Assembly: GCA_025352885.1 (NCBI GenBank)
Contig: JANXRZ010000150.1
Coordinates: forward strand, 1-56,958
Direction of reading: 5' to 3'
DNA from: Pseudomonadota bacterium
Lineage (GTDB): Bacteria > Pseudomonadota > Gammaproteobacteria > Burkholderiales > SG8-39
DNA length: 56,958 bases
Shown: in pieces, positions 28,311 to 36,133 of the stretch
Layout of the letters: every line of letters starts with the position of its first letter
Numbering within the stretch: position 1 is the stretch's first letter
Program-made: the position numbers and the translations under genes
Notes under the pieces: model-generated
Seen by the model: the letters and a program-made list of their open reading frames with translations, nothing else
Told to the model about the DNA's origin: nothing
The model's database searches: none

Positions 28311-30149
28311 ATGAGCGAGGCGTTTGACCCGAAAGCCTTCGTAGCCGGGCTGCCCAATCTGCCCGGCGTCTATCGCATGCTCGGAGCGGCGGGGGAAATC
28401 CTCTACGTCGGCAAGGCTCGCGATCTCAAGAAGCGCGTTTCCAGCTACTTCACCAAGACCCAGCAAAGTCCTCGCATCGGGCTGATGGTCGGGCAGATCG
28501 CCTCCGTCGAGACGACGGTGACTCGGTCGGAGGGCGAAGCGCTACTGCTCGAGAACAACCTCATCAAGAGCCTGACGCCGCGCTACAACATTCTTTTCCG
28601 GGACGACAAATCGTACCCATACCTGATGATCGCGGGTCATAAGTTCCCGCGCATCGGTTTCCATCGTGGGGCACAGGAGAAGAAAAGCCGCTATTTCGGC
28701 CCGTTCCCCCATTCCTATGCCGTGCGCGAAAGCATCCAGCTGCTCCAGCGCGTGTTTCGCCTGCGCACCTGCGAAGACTCGGTGTTCGAGAACCGATCGC
28801 GGCCGTGCCTGCTGCACCAGATCCAGCGGTGTTCCGCACCCTGCACCGCACTCATCGATGCCGAATCGTATGCGCTCGACGTGCGCAACGCCGAGCTCTT
28901 CCTGCTGGGGCGCGAAAACGATGTCATCGACACGCTCACGGCAAAAATGAACACCGCCTCGGAAGCCGAGCACTTCGAGGAGGCCGCGCAATTCCGCGAC
29001 AAGGTGCGCGCGCTGTCCCGAGTGCAGGCGCGCCAGTACGTCGAGTCGGCCGTGGGCGTGGACGCGGACGTCGTGGCTTGCCGCATCGAAGGCGGCATCT
29101 CATGTGTAAACCTGGTGATGATCCGGGCCGGCCGCCACGTGGGCGATCGAAGCTTCTTCCCGCAGAATGCCGATGACGCCACCTGCGGCGAAGTGATCCT
29201 GGCCTTCCTGACCCAGCACTACCTCGACCAGCCGATCCCGCCGCTGATCCTCGCCAACGCCGAGCTGGAAGGCGAAGCGCTGGAGGCGGCGCTTGCCGAG
29301 CAGGCGCAGCGTCCGATTCGCCTCATCACTACGCCGCAGGGCGAGCGGCGCATCTGGCTGGAGATGGCGGAAAAGAACGCGCTGCTGTCGCTCGCCAACC
29401 GCGTGCGGGAGCGGGGCACGCAGGAAGCGCGGCTGGTCGCCTTGCGCGAAGCCCTCGGCTTGCCGGAATCGGCACAGCGAATCGAGTGCTTCGACATCAG
29501 CCACACGATGGGGGAGGCGACGGTCGCCTCATGCGTCGTGTTCGACGGCCATGGCATGCAGAAGTCGGACTACCGGCGCTTCAACATTCGCGACATCACC
29601 CCCGGCGACGACTACGCGGCGATGCGACAGGTCCTTTTCCGGCGCTACTCGCGGCTGTCGACGGAGGGCGCGAAAATTCCCGACCTTGTGCTGATCGACG
29701 GAGGCAAGGGCCAGGTTTCGCAGGCCCGCGCCGCGCTGGTTGAACTGGGGCTGAACGATGTGAGCGTGGTCGGCGTCGCCAAGGGCCCCGAGAGGAAGCC
29801 CGGCCTCGAGCAACTCATCGTCGAAGGCGACGGCCCGCCGGTGAGCCTGCCGCCCCAGCATCCCGGCCTGCATCTGATCCAGCAGATCCGCGACGAAGCG
29901 CATCGCTTCGCGATCGTGGGCCACCGCGCCCGCCGGGGGAAAAGCCGCACCACCTCGGAGCTGAACGAGATCAAGGGCATTGGCGACAAGCGGCGCCGAG
30001 CGCTGCTGTCCCATTTCGGCGGGATCAAAGGGGTGCAGTCCGCCGCCATGGACGACCTTGTGAAAGTCGAGGGCATCAGCCGGTCTACCGCACAGCGAAT
30101 CTATCGCCACCTGCACGGCGAAGCGGAAGAAAAAGCGCGGACAGGCTAG
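28311..30149 (+). CDS. uvrC: UvrABC excision nuclease subunit C
   Basis: Dual-incision nuclease of nucleotide excision repair. The product has 612 residues from ATG 28311. It has an N-terminal GIY-YIG nuclease (GVYRML...ILYVGKARDLKKRV), a Cys-rich segment, a UVR domain (about 205-240), a central RNase H-like nuclease and C-terminal HhH motifs. It forms an operon with pgsA, as in many proteobacteria. Upstream in-frame codons overlap nagZ and are not part of the gene. Confidence 0.97.
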   Translation: MSEAFDPKAFVAGLPNLPGVYRMLGAAGEILYVGKARDLKKRVSSYFTKTQQSPRIGLMVGQIASVETTVTRSEGEALLLENNLIKSLTPRYNILFRDDKSYPYLMIAGHKFPRIGFHRGAQEKKSRYFGPFPHSYAVRESIQLLQRVFRLRTCEDSVFENRSRPCLLHQIQRCSAPCTALIDAESYALDVRNAELFLLGRENDVIDTLTAKMNTASEAEHFEEAAQFRDKVRALSRVQARQYVESAVGVDADVVACRIEGGISCVNLVMIRAGRHVGDRSFFPQNADDATCGEVILAFLTQHYLDQPIPPLILANAELEGEALEAALAEQAQRPIRLITTPQGERRIWLEMAEKNALLSLANRVRERGTQEARLVALREALGLPESAQRIECFDISHTMGEATVASCVVFDGHGMQKSDYRRFNIRDITPGDDYAAMRQVLFRRYSRLSTEGAKIPDLVLIDGGKGQVSQARAALVELGLNDVSVVGVAKGPERKPGLEQLIVEGDGPPVSLPPQHPGLHLIQQIRDEAHRFAIVGHRARRGKSRTTSELNEIKGIGDKRRRALLSHFGGIKGVQSAAMDDLVKVEGISRSTAQRIYRHLHGEAEEKARTG

Positions 30150-30173
30150 AGGTCCCGGGGTTACAGTCCGCAG

Positions 30174-30755
30174 ATGGCTAAAATGCCGCGCAACCTCCCT
30201 AACTACGTGACGTGGTGCCGGATCCTCATGATCCCGCTCATCATCGGCGTTTTCTACGTGCCCGACACCTGGTTGAACCCGGAAAACAAGAACTTTGCCG
30301 CAACCGGCATTTTCATCGTCGCAGCCATCACGGACTGGCTCGACGGCTACCTCGCGCGGATCCTCGACCAGATGTCGGCGTTCGGCGCATTCCTCGACCC
30401 GGTGGCCGACAAGCTCATGGTGGCAGGCGCGCTCGTAGTGCTTCTCCATCTCGACCGGGTCGAGCCGCTGGTCGCGCTCATCATCATCGGCCGAGAGATC
30501 GCGATCTCGGCGCTGCGCGAATGGATGGCCCAGATGGGTCAGGCCAAGAGCGTTGCCGTCGCCTTCATCGGCAAGCTGAAGACGGTGGGCCAGATGATCG
30601 CCATCCCGCTGCTCCTTTTCCATGACGACCTCATGGGCCTTTTCAACTGCCAGTGGCTCGGCACCATCCTGATCAACGTTGCCGCGGTCCTGACGGTCAT
30701 TTCCATGCTGTATTACCTTCGCAAGGCCGGGATCACCGTGGAAGGCCCAGTTTGA
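30174..30755 (+). CDS. pgsA: CDP-diacylglycerol-glycerol-3-phosphate 3-phosphatidyltransferase
   Basis: Makes phosphatidylglycerol phosphate in the inner membrane. The product has 193 residues with several membrane segments. It has the full CDP-alcohol phosphotransferase motif: DWLDGYLAR (Asp54, Asp57, Gly58, Ala61, Arg62) followed by Gly71, Asp75 and Asp79. A TACAGT hexamer (30162-30167) sits exactly 6 nt before the ATG and may give an internal leaderless transcript. The stop codon lies within the -35 region of the following tRNA promoter. Confidence 0.96.
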   Translation: MAKMPRNLPNYVTWCRILMIPLIIGVFYVPDTWLNPENKNFAATGIFIVAAITDWLDGYLARILDQMSAFGAFLDPVADKLMVAGALVVLLHLDRVEPLVALIIIGREIAISALREWMAQMGQAKSVAVAFIGKLKTVGQMIAIPLLLFHDDLMGLFNCQWLGTILINVAAVLTVISMLYYLRKAGITVEGPV

Positions 30756-30780
30756 CTCGGGTGCCCCCGCCCATTAAAAT
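30752..30780 (+). promoter_or_regulatory. Sigma70 promoter of tRNA-Gly
   Basis: TTGACT (30752-30757), 17 bp, TAAAAT (30775-30780): each hexamer is 5/6 to consensus with ideal spacing. The predicted start is about 9 nt before the tRNA 5' end. The -35 overlaps the pgsA stop codon. Confidence 0.75.
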
Positions 30781-30795
30781 TACCGGCTGTTCTCT

Positions 30796-30871
30796 GCGGG
30801 AGTAGCTCAGTTGGTAGAGCGCAACCTTGCCAAGGTTGAGGTCGAGAGTTCGAGACTCTTCTCCCGCTCCA
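30796..30871 (+). tRNA. tRNA-Gly (GCC)
   Basis: 76 nt with encoded CCA. The acceptor GCGGGAG pairs with CTCCCGC and the discriminator is T. The anticodon stem CAACC/GGTTG encloses TTGCCAA, anticodon GCC at 30829-30831. The D and T arms are normal. It has its own strong promoter and a terminator just downstream. Confidence 0.97.
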
Positions 30872-30881
30872 GGTTCACCGA

Positions 30882-30910
30882 GGGAGGGCCTTTGCGGGCC
30901 CTCCCTTTTT
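30882..30910 (+). terminator. Intrinsic terminator after tRNA-Gly
   Basis: GGGAGGGCC (30882-30890), loop TTTGCG, GGCCCTCCC (30897-30905), then TTTTT: a perfect 9-bp GC-rich stem and U-tract. It lies between tRNA-Gly and tRNA-Cys, which are often co-transcribed in proteobacteria. Confidence 0.85.
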
Positions 30911-30948
30911 AGCCCCGGTGTCCGGCCCTCGAGCCCAGTCCCCGACAC

Positions 30949-31022
30949 GGCGCGGTAGCAAAGCGGTTATGCAGAGGCCTGCAAAGCCTTTTAGAGCGGT
31001 TCGACTCCGCTCCGCGCCTCCA
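30949..31022 (+). tRNA. tRNA-Cys (GCA)
   Basis: 74 nt with CCA. The acceptor GGCGCGG pairs with CCGCGCC and the discriminator is T, as required for CysRS. The anticodon stem GAGGC/GCCTT encloses CTGCAAA, anticodon GCA at 30981-30983. No promoter is evident in the 38 bp after the preceding terminator, so expression may depend on read-through. Confidence 0.96.
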
Positions 31023-31131
31023 GATTCCCATTCCTGCCGGCCGGCGTCAGGCGCCCTCGCTTCATGCGTGCGCGCCATCTCCGAGCAGTGCCGGAACACG
31101 CCGCGGCAATAGGGCAGTCCGGCCGGAAAGG

Positions 31132-31218
31132 TGGTGCGCAGGGCGGGAATCGAACCCGCACGCCCTTACGAGCTTCGGATTTTAAGTCCGATATGTCTAC
31201 CAATTCCATCACCCGCGC
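31132..31218 (-). tRNA. tRNA-Leu (TAA)
   Basis: 87 nt on the minus strand with CCA, a long class II variable arm, and an acceptor stem of GCGCGGG with CCTGCGC containing one G-U pair. The anticodon loop CTTAAAA gives TAA. A minus-strand TATCAT at 31235-31230 is a good -10 about 12 nt upstream of the 5' end, with a weak -35. It is convergent with tRNA-Cys, unlike the gly-cys-leu operon of E. coli. Confidence 0.95.
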
Positions 31219-31370
31219 GAAGAATGCGAATGATACAGCCCAGACCCGGGCGGGTGCTTTCGGCGTGTGGCTTAGAATGCATGCAACAGGCCTGCCGGGC
31301 CCCGGCCTGCGGATCACAATCCAGAACTTTAATTTTGTTAGACTTAAGCACCAAGCGGCTTACAGGCCAA

Positions 31371-31387
31371 TTGATATATAAGATCAA
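31371..31387. promoter_or_regulatory. AT-rich inverted repeat upstream of pxpB
   Basis: TTGAT-ATATAAG-ATCAA is a symmetric element within an unusually AT-rich stretch (31310-31395), 25 bp ahead of the pxpB start. It looks like the operator of a dimeric regulator overlapping a -10-like TATATA. No regulator gene is adjacent and no good -35 could be placed. The rest of the 193-bp gap after tRNA-Leu shows nothing else. Confidence 0.35.
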
Positions 31388-31411
31388 CTATAGCGTCCGG
31401 GCACGCGCCTG

Positions 31412-32122
31412 ATGGCGCTCCCCTTGCCGCGCATCGTCGCGCTGGGCGATGCGGCGGTCCTCGCGGATTTTTCCGATACGCTCGACCTCGCCGTGAACGC
31501 AAAAATCCAGCAGCTTGCCGAGGCGATTCGACGCCGCAAGGTGGCCTGGATCAGCGACATAGTTCCAGCGCTCGGCTCACTCGCGCTGCATTTCGATCCG
31601 GAGCGCTATGAGCTTGCCGTGCCGCCGATCGAAGCCGCCACCGCGCTGATCAAGGATTGCCTTTCCCGCAAGCTGCCGGGCCTCGAGGATCTCGCGCGCA
31701 CGGTCGTCGTGCCCGTGTGCTACGAGACGGCCCTGGCCCTGGATCTCGCCGAGGTCGCCGAGCGATGCAAGCTCTCGGTCGAGGAGGCGATCCGACGCCA
31801 TTGCGCCTCGCCCCATCGCGTGCTGATGGTGGGGTTCGCGCCGGGCCATCCCTACATCGGCGGCCTGGACGAGAAGTTGGCGGTCCCGCGGCGGACAACG
31901 CCCCGGCCAAGCGTCACCGCCGGCTCGGTCGCGATCGCAAACGCGCAGTCCGTTGTCTACCCGTTCACGATCTCCGGCGGCTGGAGCATCATTGGCCGCA
32001 CGCCGCTGAGGATCTTCGATGCAGGCCGCGAGCCGCCCGCCCTCATGGCCCCCGGCGATTGCGTGCAGTTCGAGGCGATCACCCGAGCGCGGTTCGACGA
32101 ACTTGCGGCCGGCTCAAAATGA
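31412..32122 (+). CDS. pxpB: 5-oxoprolinase subunit PxpB
   Basis: With PxpC and PxpA it forms the prokaryotic ATP-dependent 5-oxoprolinase that opens 5-oxoproline to glutamate. The product has 236 residues, with the carboxyltransferase-like motif GFAPGHPYIGGLD (about 146-158) and VPRRTTPRPSVTAGSVAIANAQ. These genes are often mis-annotated as allophanate hydrolase subunit 1; the complete pxpBCA set and absence of urea carboxylase argue for 5-oxoprolinase. It overlaps pxpC by 4 bp. Confidence 0.9.
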   Translation: MALPLPRIVALGDAAVLADFSDTLDLAVNAKIQQLAEAIRRRKVAWISDIVPALGSLALHFDPERYELAVPPIEAATALIKDCLSRKLPGLEDLARTVVVPVCYETALALDLAEVAERCKLSVEEAIRRHCASPHRVLMVGFAPGHPYIGGLDEKLAVPRRTTPRPSVTAGSVAIANAQSVVYPFTISGGWSIIGRTPLRIFDAGREPPALMAPGDCVQFEAITRARFDELAAGSK

Positions 32123-33135
32123 CGATCAAGGTCTCGCGCCCCGGGTTCCTCACCACTGTGCAAGACGCAGGCCGGTTCGGGTTGCAGCACCTCGGCATCG
32201 TTCCGTGCGGCGCAATGGACGCTTATTCGCATCGTCTTGCCAATGCGTTGGTCGGTAATGATCCGGGAGCGGCCACGCTCGAATGCACCGTGCTCGGGCC
32301 CGAGCTCGTTTTCGAGCAGGCGACGCTCATCGCACTCTATGGCGCTAATTTCGAGGCCAGCATCGCACGCGAGCCGTTCCCGAAGAACCGGCCGGTGCTG
32401 GTCAACGCAGGCGCCGTGCTGGCGACGGGCAGGGCTGTGCGAGGCGCCCGCGCCTACCTCGCGATCGCAGGCGGCATAGAGGCGCCGGTCACCCTAGGCA
32501 GCCGGAGCACCTATGTGCCGGCGGGCTTCGGCGGGCTCGGCGGGCGAGCGCTCAAGGCAGGCGATGAAATTCCGTGCGGGGAGGGACTCGAGGCGCTTTC
32601 CATGACCCGTTTCAAGAAGGTCGCCCGGCAAGGCCTCCTCTTGCGCGGCGGCTTCCAGACCGTCCGCTGGTCGGCAGCCGAACTGACGCTGCCGGTCGAG
32701 AACACCCTTGCCGTGCGCGCGCTGGAAGGGCGCCACCATGCGCAGTTCGATGCCGCGTCGCGCGATGCGTTCTTCGGGGAGCACTGGCGGGTGTCGCCGG
32801 ATTCCAATCGCATGGGCTACCGCCTCAAGGGGCCGCGCCTTACCCGTGGCAAGGCAGTCGAGATACTATCGGAGCCGACCTGTTTGGGGACCGTACAAGT
32901 GCCGAACGATGGCGTTCCGATCGCCCTGATGGCCGACCACCAGACCACCGGCGGCTATCCGAAGATCGCCGAGCTCGCAGGCGCCGACATCCCGTCCCTC
33001 GCGCAGCTGCAGCCCGGCGGGATCGTGCGCTTCATAAAGTGCACGCTCGAGGAGGCCCTCGCCGCGCGGCGGGCGAGCCAGGAGCAGGTGCGGTCGGTCA
33101 TACGGTCCGTGGAATGGGAGATGAAAACGGCATGA
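32119..33135 (+). CDS. pxpC: 5-oxoprolinase subunit PxpC
   Basis: The product has 338 residues from ATG 32119. It has the family opening IKVSRPGFLTTVQDAGRFG, then LGIVPCGAMD, and the late NRMGYRLKGP and ILSEPTCLGTVQVPNDGVP segments. It is the biotin-dependent-carboxylase-like subunit working with PxpB. Both ends overlap neighbours by 4 bp, so subunit ratios are probably set by coupled translation. Confidence 0.92.
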   Translation: MTIKVSRPGFLTTVQDAGRFGLQHLGIVPCGAMDAYSHRLANALVGNDPGAATLECTVLGPELVFEQATLIALYGANFEASIAREPFPKNRPVLVNAGAVLATGRAVRGARAYLAIAGGIEAPVTLGSRSTYVPAGFGGLGGRALKAGDEIPCGEGLEALSMTRFKKVARQGLLLRGGFQTVRWSAAELTLPVENTLAVRALEGRHHAQFDAASRDAFFGEHWRVSPDSNRMGYRLKGPRLTRGKAVEILSEPTCLGTVQVPNDGVPIALMADHQTTGGYPKIAELAGADIPSLAQLQPGGIVRFIKCTLEEALAARRASQEQVRSVIRSVEWEMKTA

Positions 33136-34016
33136 AAAGCATCGACCTCAATTGCGACATGGGAGAAAGCTACGGCGCCTGGAAGATGGGCGCCGATGCC
33201 GAGATCATGCCGCTGATCACCTCGGCAAACATCGCCGCCGGCTTTCACGCGGGCGACCCGGCGACGATCCGCAAGACCGTGCGCCTGGCAGCCGATCATG
33301 GCGTCGCGATTGGCGCCCATCCGAGCCTGCCGGACCTGTCCGGGTTCGGCCGCCGCACCATGAAAGTGTCCGCGCAAGAGGTCTACGACATGGTGCTCTA
33401 CCAGGCGGGGGCGGTCGAAGCGTTTGCACGCGCGGCAGGTGCCAAGCTGCATCACGTCAAATGCCACGGCGCGCTCTACAACATGTCCGCCATGGATGAG
33501 GAGCTTTCGGATGCAATTGCACGCGCCGTAAAAGACCTTGGCTCCGGCGTGCAGCTTTACGCGCTCTCGAACAGCCGCATGGTCGAGGCTGGGAAAAAGC
33601 GGGGCCTTGCGACGATCGGCGAAGTGTTCGCCGATCGCGGCTACATGGACGATGGCACGCTCGCGCCGCGCGGCCAACCCGGCGGCATGATCGAGGAGGC
33701 GGAAAAGTCCGTCGCCCAGGTGCTCGGCATGGTGGACGAAGGCATCGTCGTCAGTCTGTCCGGCAAGCGCGTGCCTGTGTCTGCAGGGACGCTCTGCCTG
33801 CATGGCGACCAGCCCGGCGCAGTGGCATTTGCGGAGGCACTGCGCGAAACCTTCAAGACCACGGTATCGCGCTCGCGGCGCCATGACAACCGACCCTCGC
33901 CTCAAGCGCGCCGCCTGGTTCCTCGTCGACGCCCACGCCGAAAAGGAACGCTTCGGGGCGTTTCCGGACGATGCGGTGCCCCGTTCGGTGGCGGAGGCCT
34001 ATCTCGTGCAGGATGA
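33132..34016 (+). CDS. pxpA: 5-oxoprolinase subunit PxpA (LamB/YcsF family), frameshifted at the C-terminus
   Basis: Opens with IDLNCDMGESYGAWKMG and has ANIAAGFHAGDP and GAHPSLPDLSGFGRR, all diagnostic for PxpA. As sequenced the frame runs 294 residues and overlaps the next gene by 134 bp with Arg-rich nonsense. Family members end near 250. In the frame whose codons begin one base earlier, the DNA reads LQDHGIALAAP and stops at TGA 33884-33886. Adding one G after AAG at 33857 gives ETFKDHGIALAAP and restores an ATGA overlap with the next gene. The gene is therefore probably intact with one base missing in the sequence, or truly mutated. Confidence 0.88.
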   Translation: MKSIDLNCDMGESYGAWKMGADAEIMPLITSANIAAGFHAGDPATIRKTVRLAADHGVAIGAHPSLPDLSGFGRRTMKVSAQEVYDMVLYQAGAVEAFARAAGAKLHHVKCHGALYNMSAMDEELSDAIARAVKDLGSGVQLYALSNSRMVEAGKKRGLATIGEVFADRGYMDDGTLAPRGQPGGMIEEAEKSVAQVLGMVDEGIVVSLSGKRVPVSAGTLCLHGDQPGAVAFAEALRETFKTTVSRSRRHDNRPSPQARRLVPRRRPRRKGTLRGVSGRCGAPFGGGGLSRAG

Positions 34017-34683
34017 GTTCGTCGCGCTCAAGTCGCGCGCCTGCGGCCCGGCTATCGGCCACAAAATTGCGCTCACAACCCCCGCCATGCGCGCGATGGT
34101 GGGCTTGAGCGACTCGATCGGCGGCGTGCTTCATGCTAAGCAAGTCGTTCGCGCGCCCGCAAACGTGAGCGCGGCCGACTACGGCCGCTTGATCGTCGAA
34201 TTCGAGATTGCCGTGCAGCTGGCCGCGGATCTTCTGCCCGGCTCGAGCCCGCACACGCGCGAATCGGTCGCCAATGCTGTCGGTGCGGTCATGCCCGCCT
34301 TCGAACTCGCCGATGACCGCGACGCGGATTACACGGGCCTGTCTTCCAACGTGCTTGGCCTGGTCGCGGACAACGCATGGAACGAGGGGGCGGTGCTGGG
34401 TACGCCGGTCGAGGATTGGCGCGGGATCGACCTGGCTGGCCTCCACGGTGTGGCCACGATCAATGGCGAGAAAGTCGGGGAGGGGTACGGCCGCGATGCG
34501 ATGGGCCACCCATTCGAGGCACTGGCCTGGGTGGCGAACAACCTTGCCAAAAGGGAAAAGCACTTGCGCGCCGGCCAATTCGTGATTACCGGCAGCTTAG
34601 TGACCTCGAAGTTCCCGAAGCCCGGTGACGTGATCGGGTTCGATCTCGGTGAACTCGGCAGCATTGAATTGCGCGTCGGCTAG
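33883..34683 (+). CDS. 2-keto-4-pentenoate hydratase / 4-oxalocrotonate decarboxylase family protein
   Basis: A 266-residue member of the MhpD-like branch of the fumarylacetoacetate hydrolase fold. Metal-dependent enzymes of this branch hydrate or decarboxylate 2-oxo-pentenoates made by meta-cleavage of aromatics. The metal-binding acidic pair is in VEFEIAVQLA, and AIGHKIALT and GQFVITGSLV are family segments. ATG 33883 would overlap the restored pxpA stop. It is the last gene of the pxp operon; the real substrate is not evident. Confidence 0.8.
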   Translation: MTTDPRLKRAAWFLVDAHAEKERFGAFPDDAVPRSVAEAYLVQDEFVALKSRACGPAIGHKIALTTPAMRAMVGLSDSIGGVLHAKQVVRAPANVSAADYGRLIVEFEIAVQLAADLLPGSSPHTRESVANAVGAVMPAFELADDRDADYTGLSSNVLGLVADNAWNEGAVLGTPVEDWRGIDLAGLHGVATINGEKVGEGYGRDAMGHPFEALAWVANNLAKREKHLRAGQFVITGSLVTSKFPKPGDVIGFDLGELGSIELRVG

Positions 34684-34699
34684 CCAGCCGCACGCCGTT

Positions 34700-36124
34700 T
34701 CAGTCGAGGGTCTTGCGCAGGGCGAATTTCTGCACCTTGCCGAGCGCGTTCTTCGGCAGGCCGTCCACAAATACGATTTTCCGGGGGTGCTTGTAGCGCG
34801 CAAGCTTGTCGCCGAACAGCGCTTGCACGCCGGCCTCGTCGATCGTGGCGCCCGCCTTGCGGACGATGACGGCGCAAGCCGCTTCGCCCCACTTCGCGTC
34901 GTCAATGCCGACCACCGCGCACTCTGCAATGTCGGGACAATCGGCCAGCACGTTTTCGAGCTCGGCCGGATGGATGTTCTCGCCGCCCGAGATGATCAGG
35001 TCCTTCGAGCGGCCGTCGATCCACAGGTAGCCCTCGTCGTCCCAGCGGCCGAGGTCGCCTGTCCGGAACCATCCATCTTTCGTAAACGCGGCAGCAGTGG
35101 CTTCCGGGTTGATCCAGTAGCGGCGGATCACGTTCGGCCCGCGTACCTGCACTTCCGAATCGACGATCCGGACTTCGCAGTGCAGGGCGGGCTTGCCCGC
35201 GCTGCCGGCCTTGGCCATCGCGTCATGCGCCATGAGCACCGTGGCCACCGGGGCCGTCTCCGTCGCGCCGTAAATCTGGCCGATCGGGACGCCGCGCTCA
35301 TGAAAAGCGCGAATTAGCGAGAGCGGCACCACCATCGATCCGGTGTAGACGACGCGAAGGCAGGAGAGGTCGGTCTTCGCCCACTCAGGATGGCTGATCA
35401 CCGCCTGCAGGGCTGCGGGGACGAGCAACGACAACGTGGGTCGGCGCGCGGCTACATCGGCAAGCCACTGGCCCGGCTCGAATCGCTTGTGCAGCGTGAC
35501 GGTGGCGCCGGCCAATAGCGCCGGCAGTGTCTGGTTGTTGAGCCCGCCTACATGGAACATCGGCAGGGGCGAGAGCACGTGGTCGTCCTGCCGCAAGTCG
35601 TGCGCGTGGATCGAATTGAACCCGTTCCACAACAGCGCCGACTGGGTCAGCACTGCGCCCTTCGGTTCGCCCGTCGTCCCCGATGTGTAAACGATGAGGG
35701 CTTCGTCTTCGTCGCTGCCGACAAGCGCGGGCTCGGAGTCGGGCAGGGCCTCGCCCATCGGGATGCGAACGGTCGCGCGAAGCTTCGATGCGGTCGCCTC
35801 GAATTCCGGATCGAAGAACAGCACGCGGGGCGAGCAATCGTCGATCATCACGCCGAACTCGTGCGCGGTCAGCCGCCAGTTGAGCGGGACGAGCAGGGCG
35901 CCCAATCGCGAAGCCGCGAACAGCAGGACCAGCATGTCCGGGTGGTTGTAGCCGAGGAACGCTATGCGATCGCCTTTCGCAACGCCCAGCCCCGCGAGCC
36001 CACGGGTCGCGGCTTGCGTTTTCGACCACAGCGCTGCGTAGGTGAGGTCGGTACCCTGGAAGTGCAGGGCAGTCCTGGCTGGCGTGTGCTGCGCCCAGCG
36101 CTCGATGAAGCGCGAGAGGTTCAC
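34700..36124 (-). CDS. Class I adenylate-forming acyl-CoA ligase
   Basis: Activates a carboxylic acid to acyl-AMP and then acyl-CoA. The product has 474 residues. It has the P-loop-like YTSGTTGEPKG, the YGATE motif, the hinge TGDLGRWDDEGYLWIDGRSKD, and the C-terminal lysine in KNALGKVQK. It is shorter than typical long-chain ligases and the substrate is unknown. Last gene of the leftward operon, 9 bp after the acyl-CoA dehydrogenase gene, convergent with the hydratase gene. Confidence 0.9.
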   Translation of the reverse strand: MNLSRFIERWAQHTPARTALHFQGTDLTYAALWSKTQAATRGLAGLGVAKGDRIAFLGYNHPDMLVLLFAASRLGALLVPLNWRLTAHEFGVMIDDCSPRVLFFDPEFEATASKLRATVRIPMGEALPDSEPALVGSDEDEALIVYTSGTTGEPKGAVLTQSALLWNGFNSIHAHDLRQDDHVLSPLPMFHVGGLNNQTLPALLAGATVTLHKRFEPGQWLADVAARRPTLSLLVPAALQAVISHPEWAKTDLSCLRVVYTGSMVVPLSLIRAFHERGVPIGQIYGATETAPVATVLMAHDAMAKAGSAGKPALHCEVRIVDSEVQVRGPNVIRRYWINPEATAAAFTKDGWFRTGDLGRWDDEGYLWIDGRSKDLIISGGENIHPAELENVLADCPDIAECAVVGIDDAKWGEAACAVIVRKAGATIDEAGVQALFGDKLARYKHPRKIVFVDGLPKNALGKVQKFALRKTLD

Positions 36125-36133
36125 GTTCGCCGT

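Noticed and set aside
31412..33135. Allophanate hydrolase (urea amidolyase) subunits
   Set aside because: Common label for these families, but the full pxpBCA set with LamB/YcsF and no urea carboxylase or amidase points to 5-oxoprolinase.
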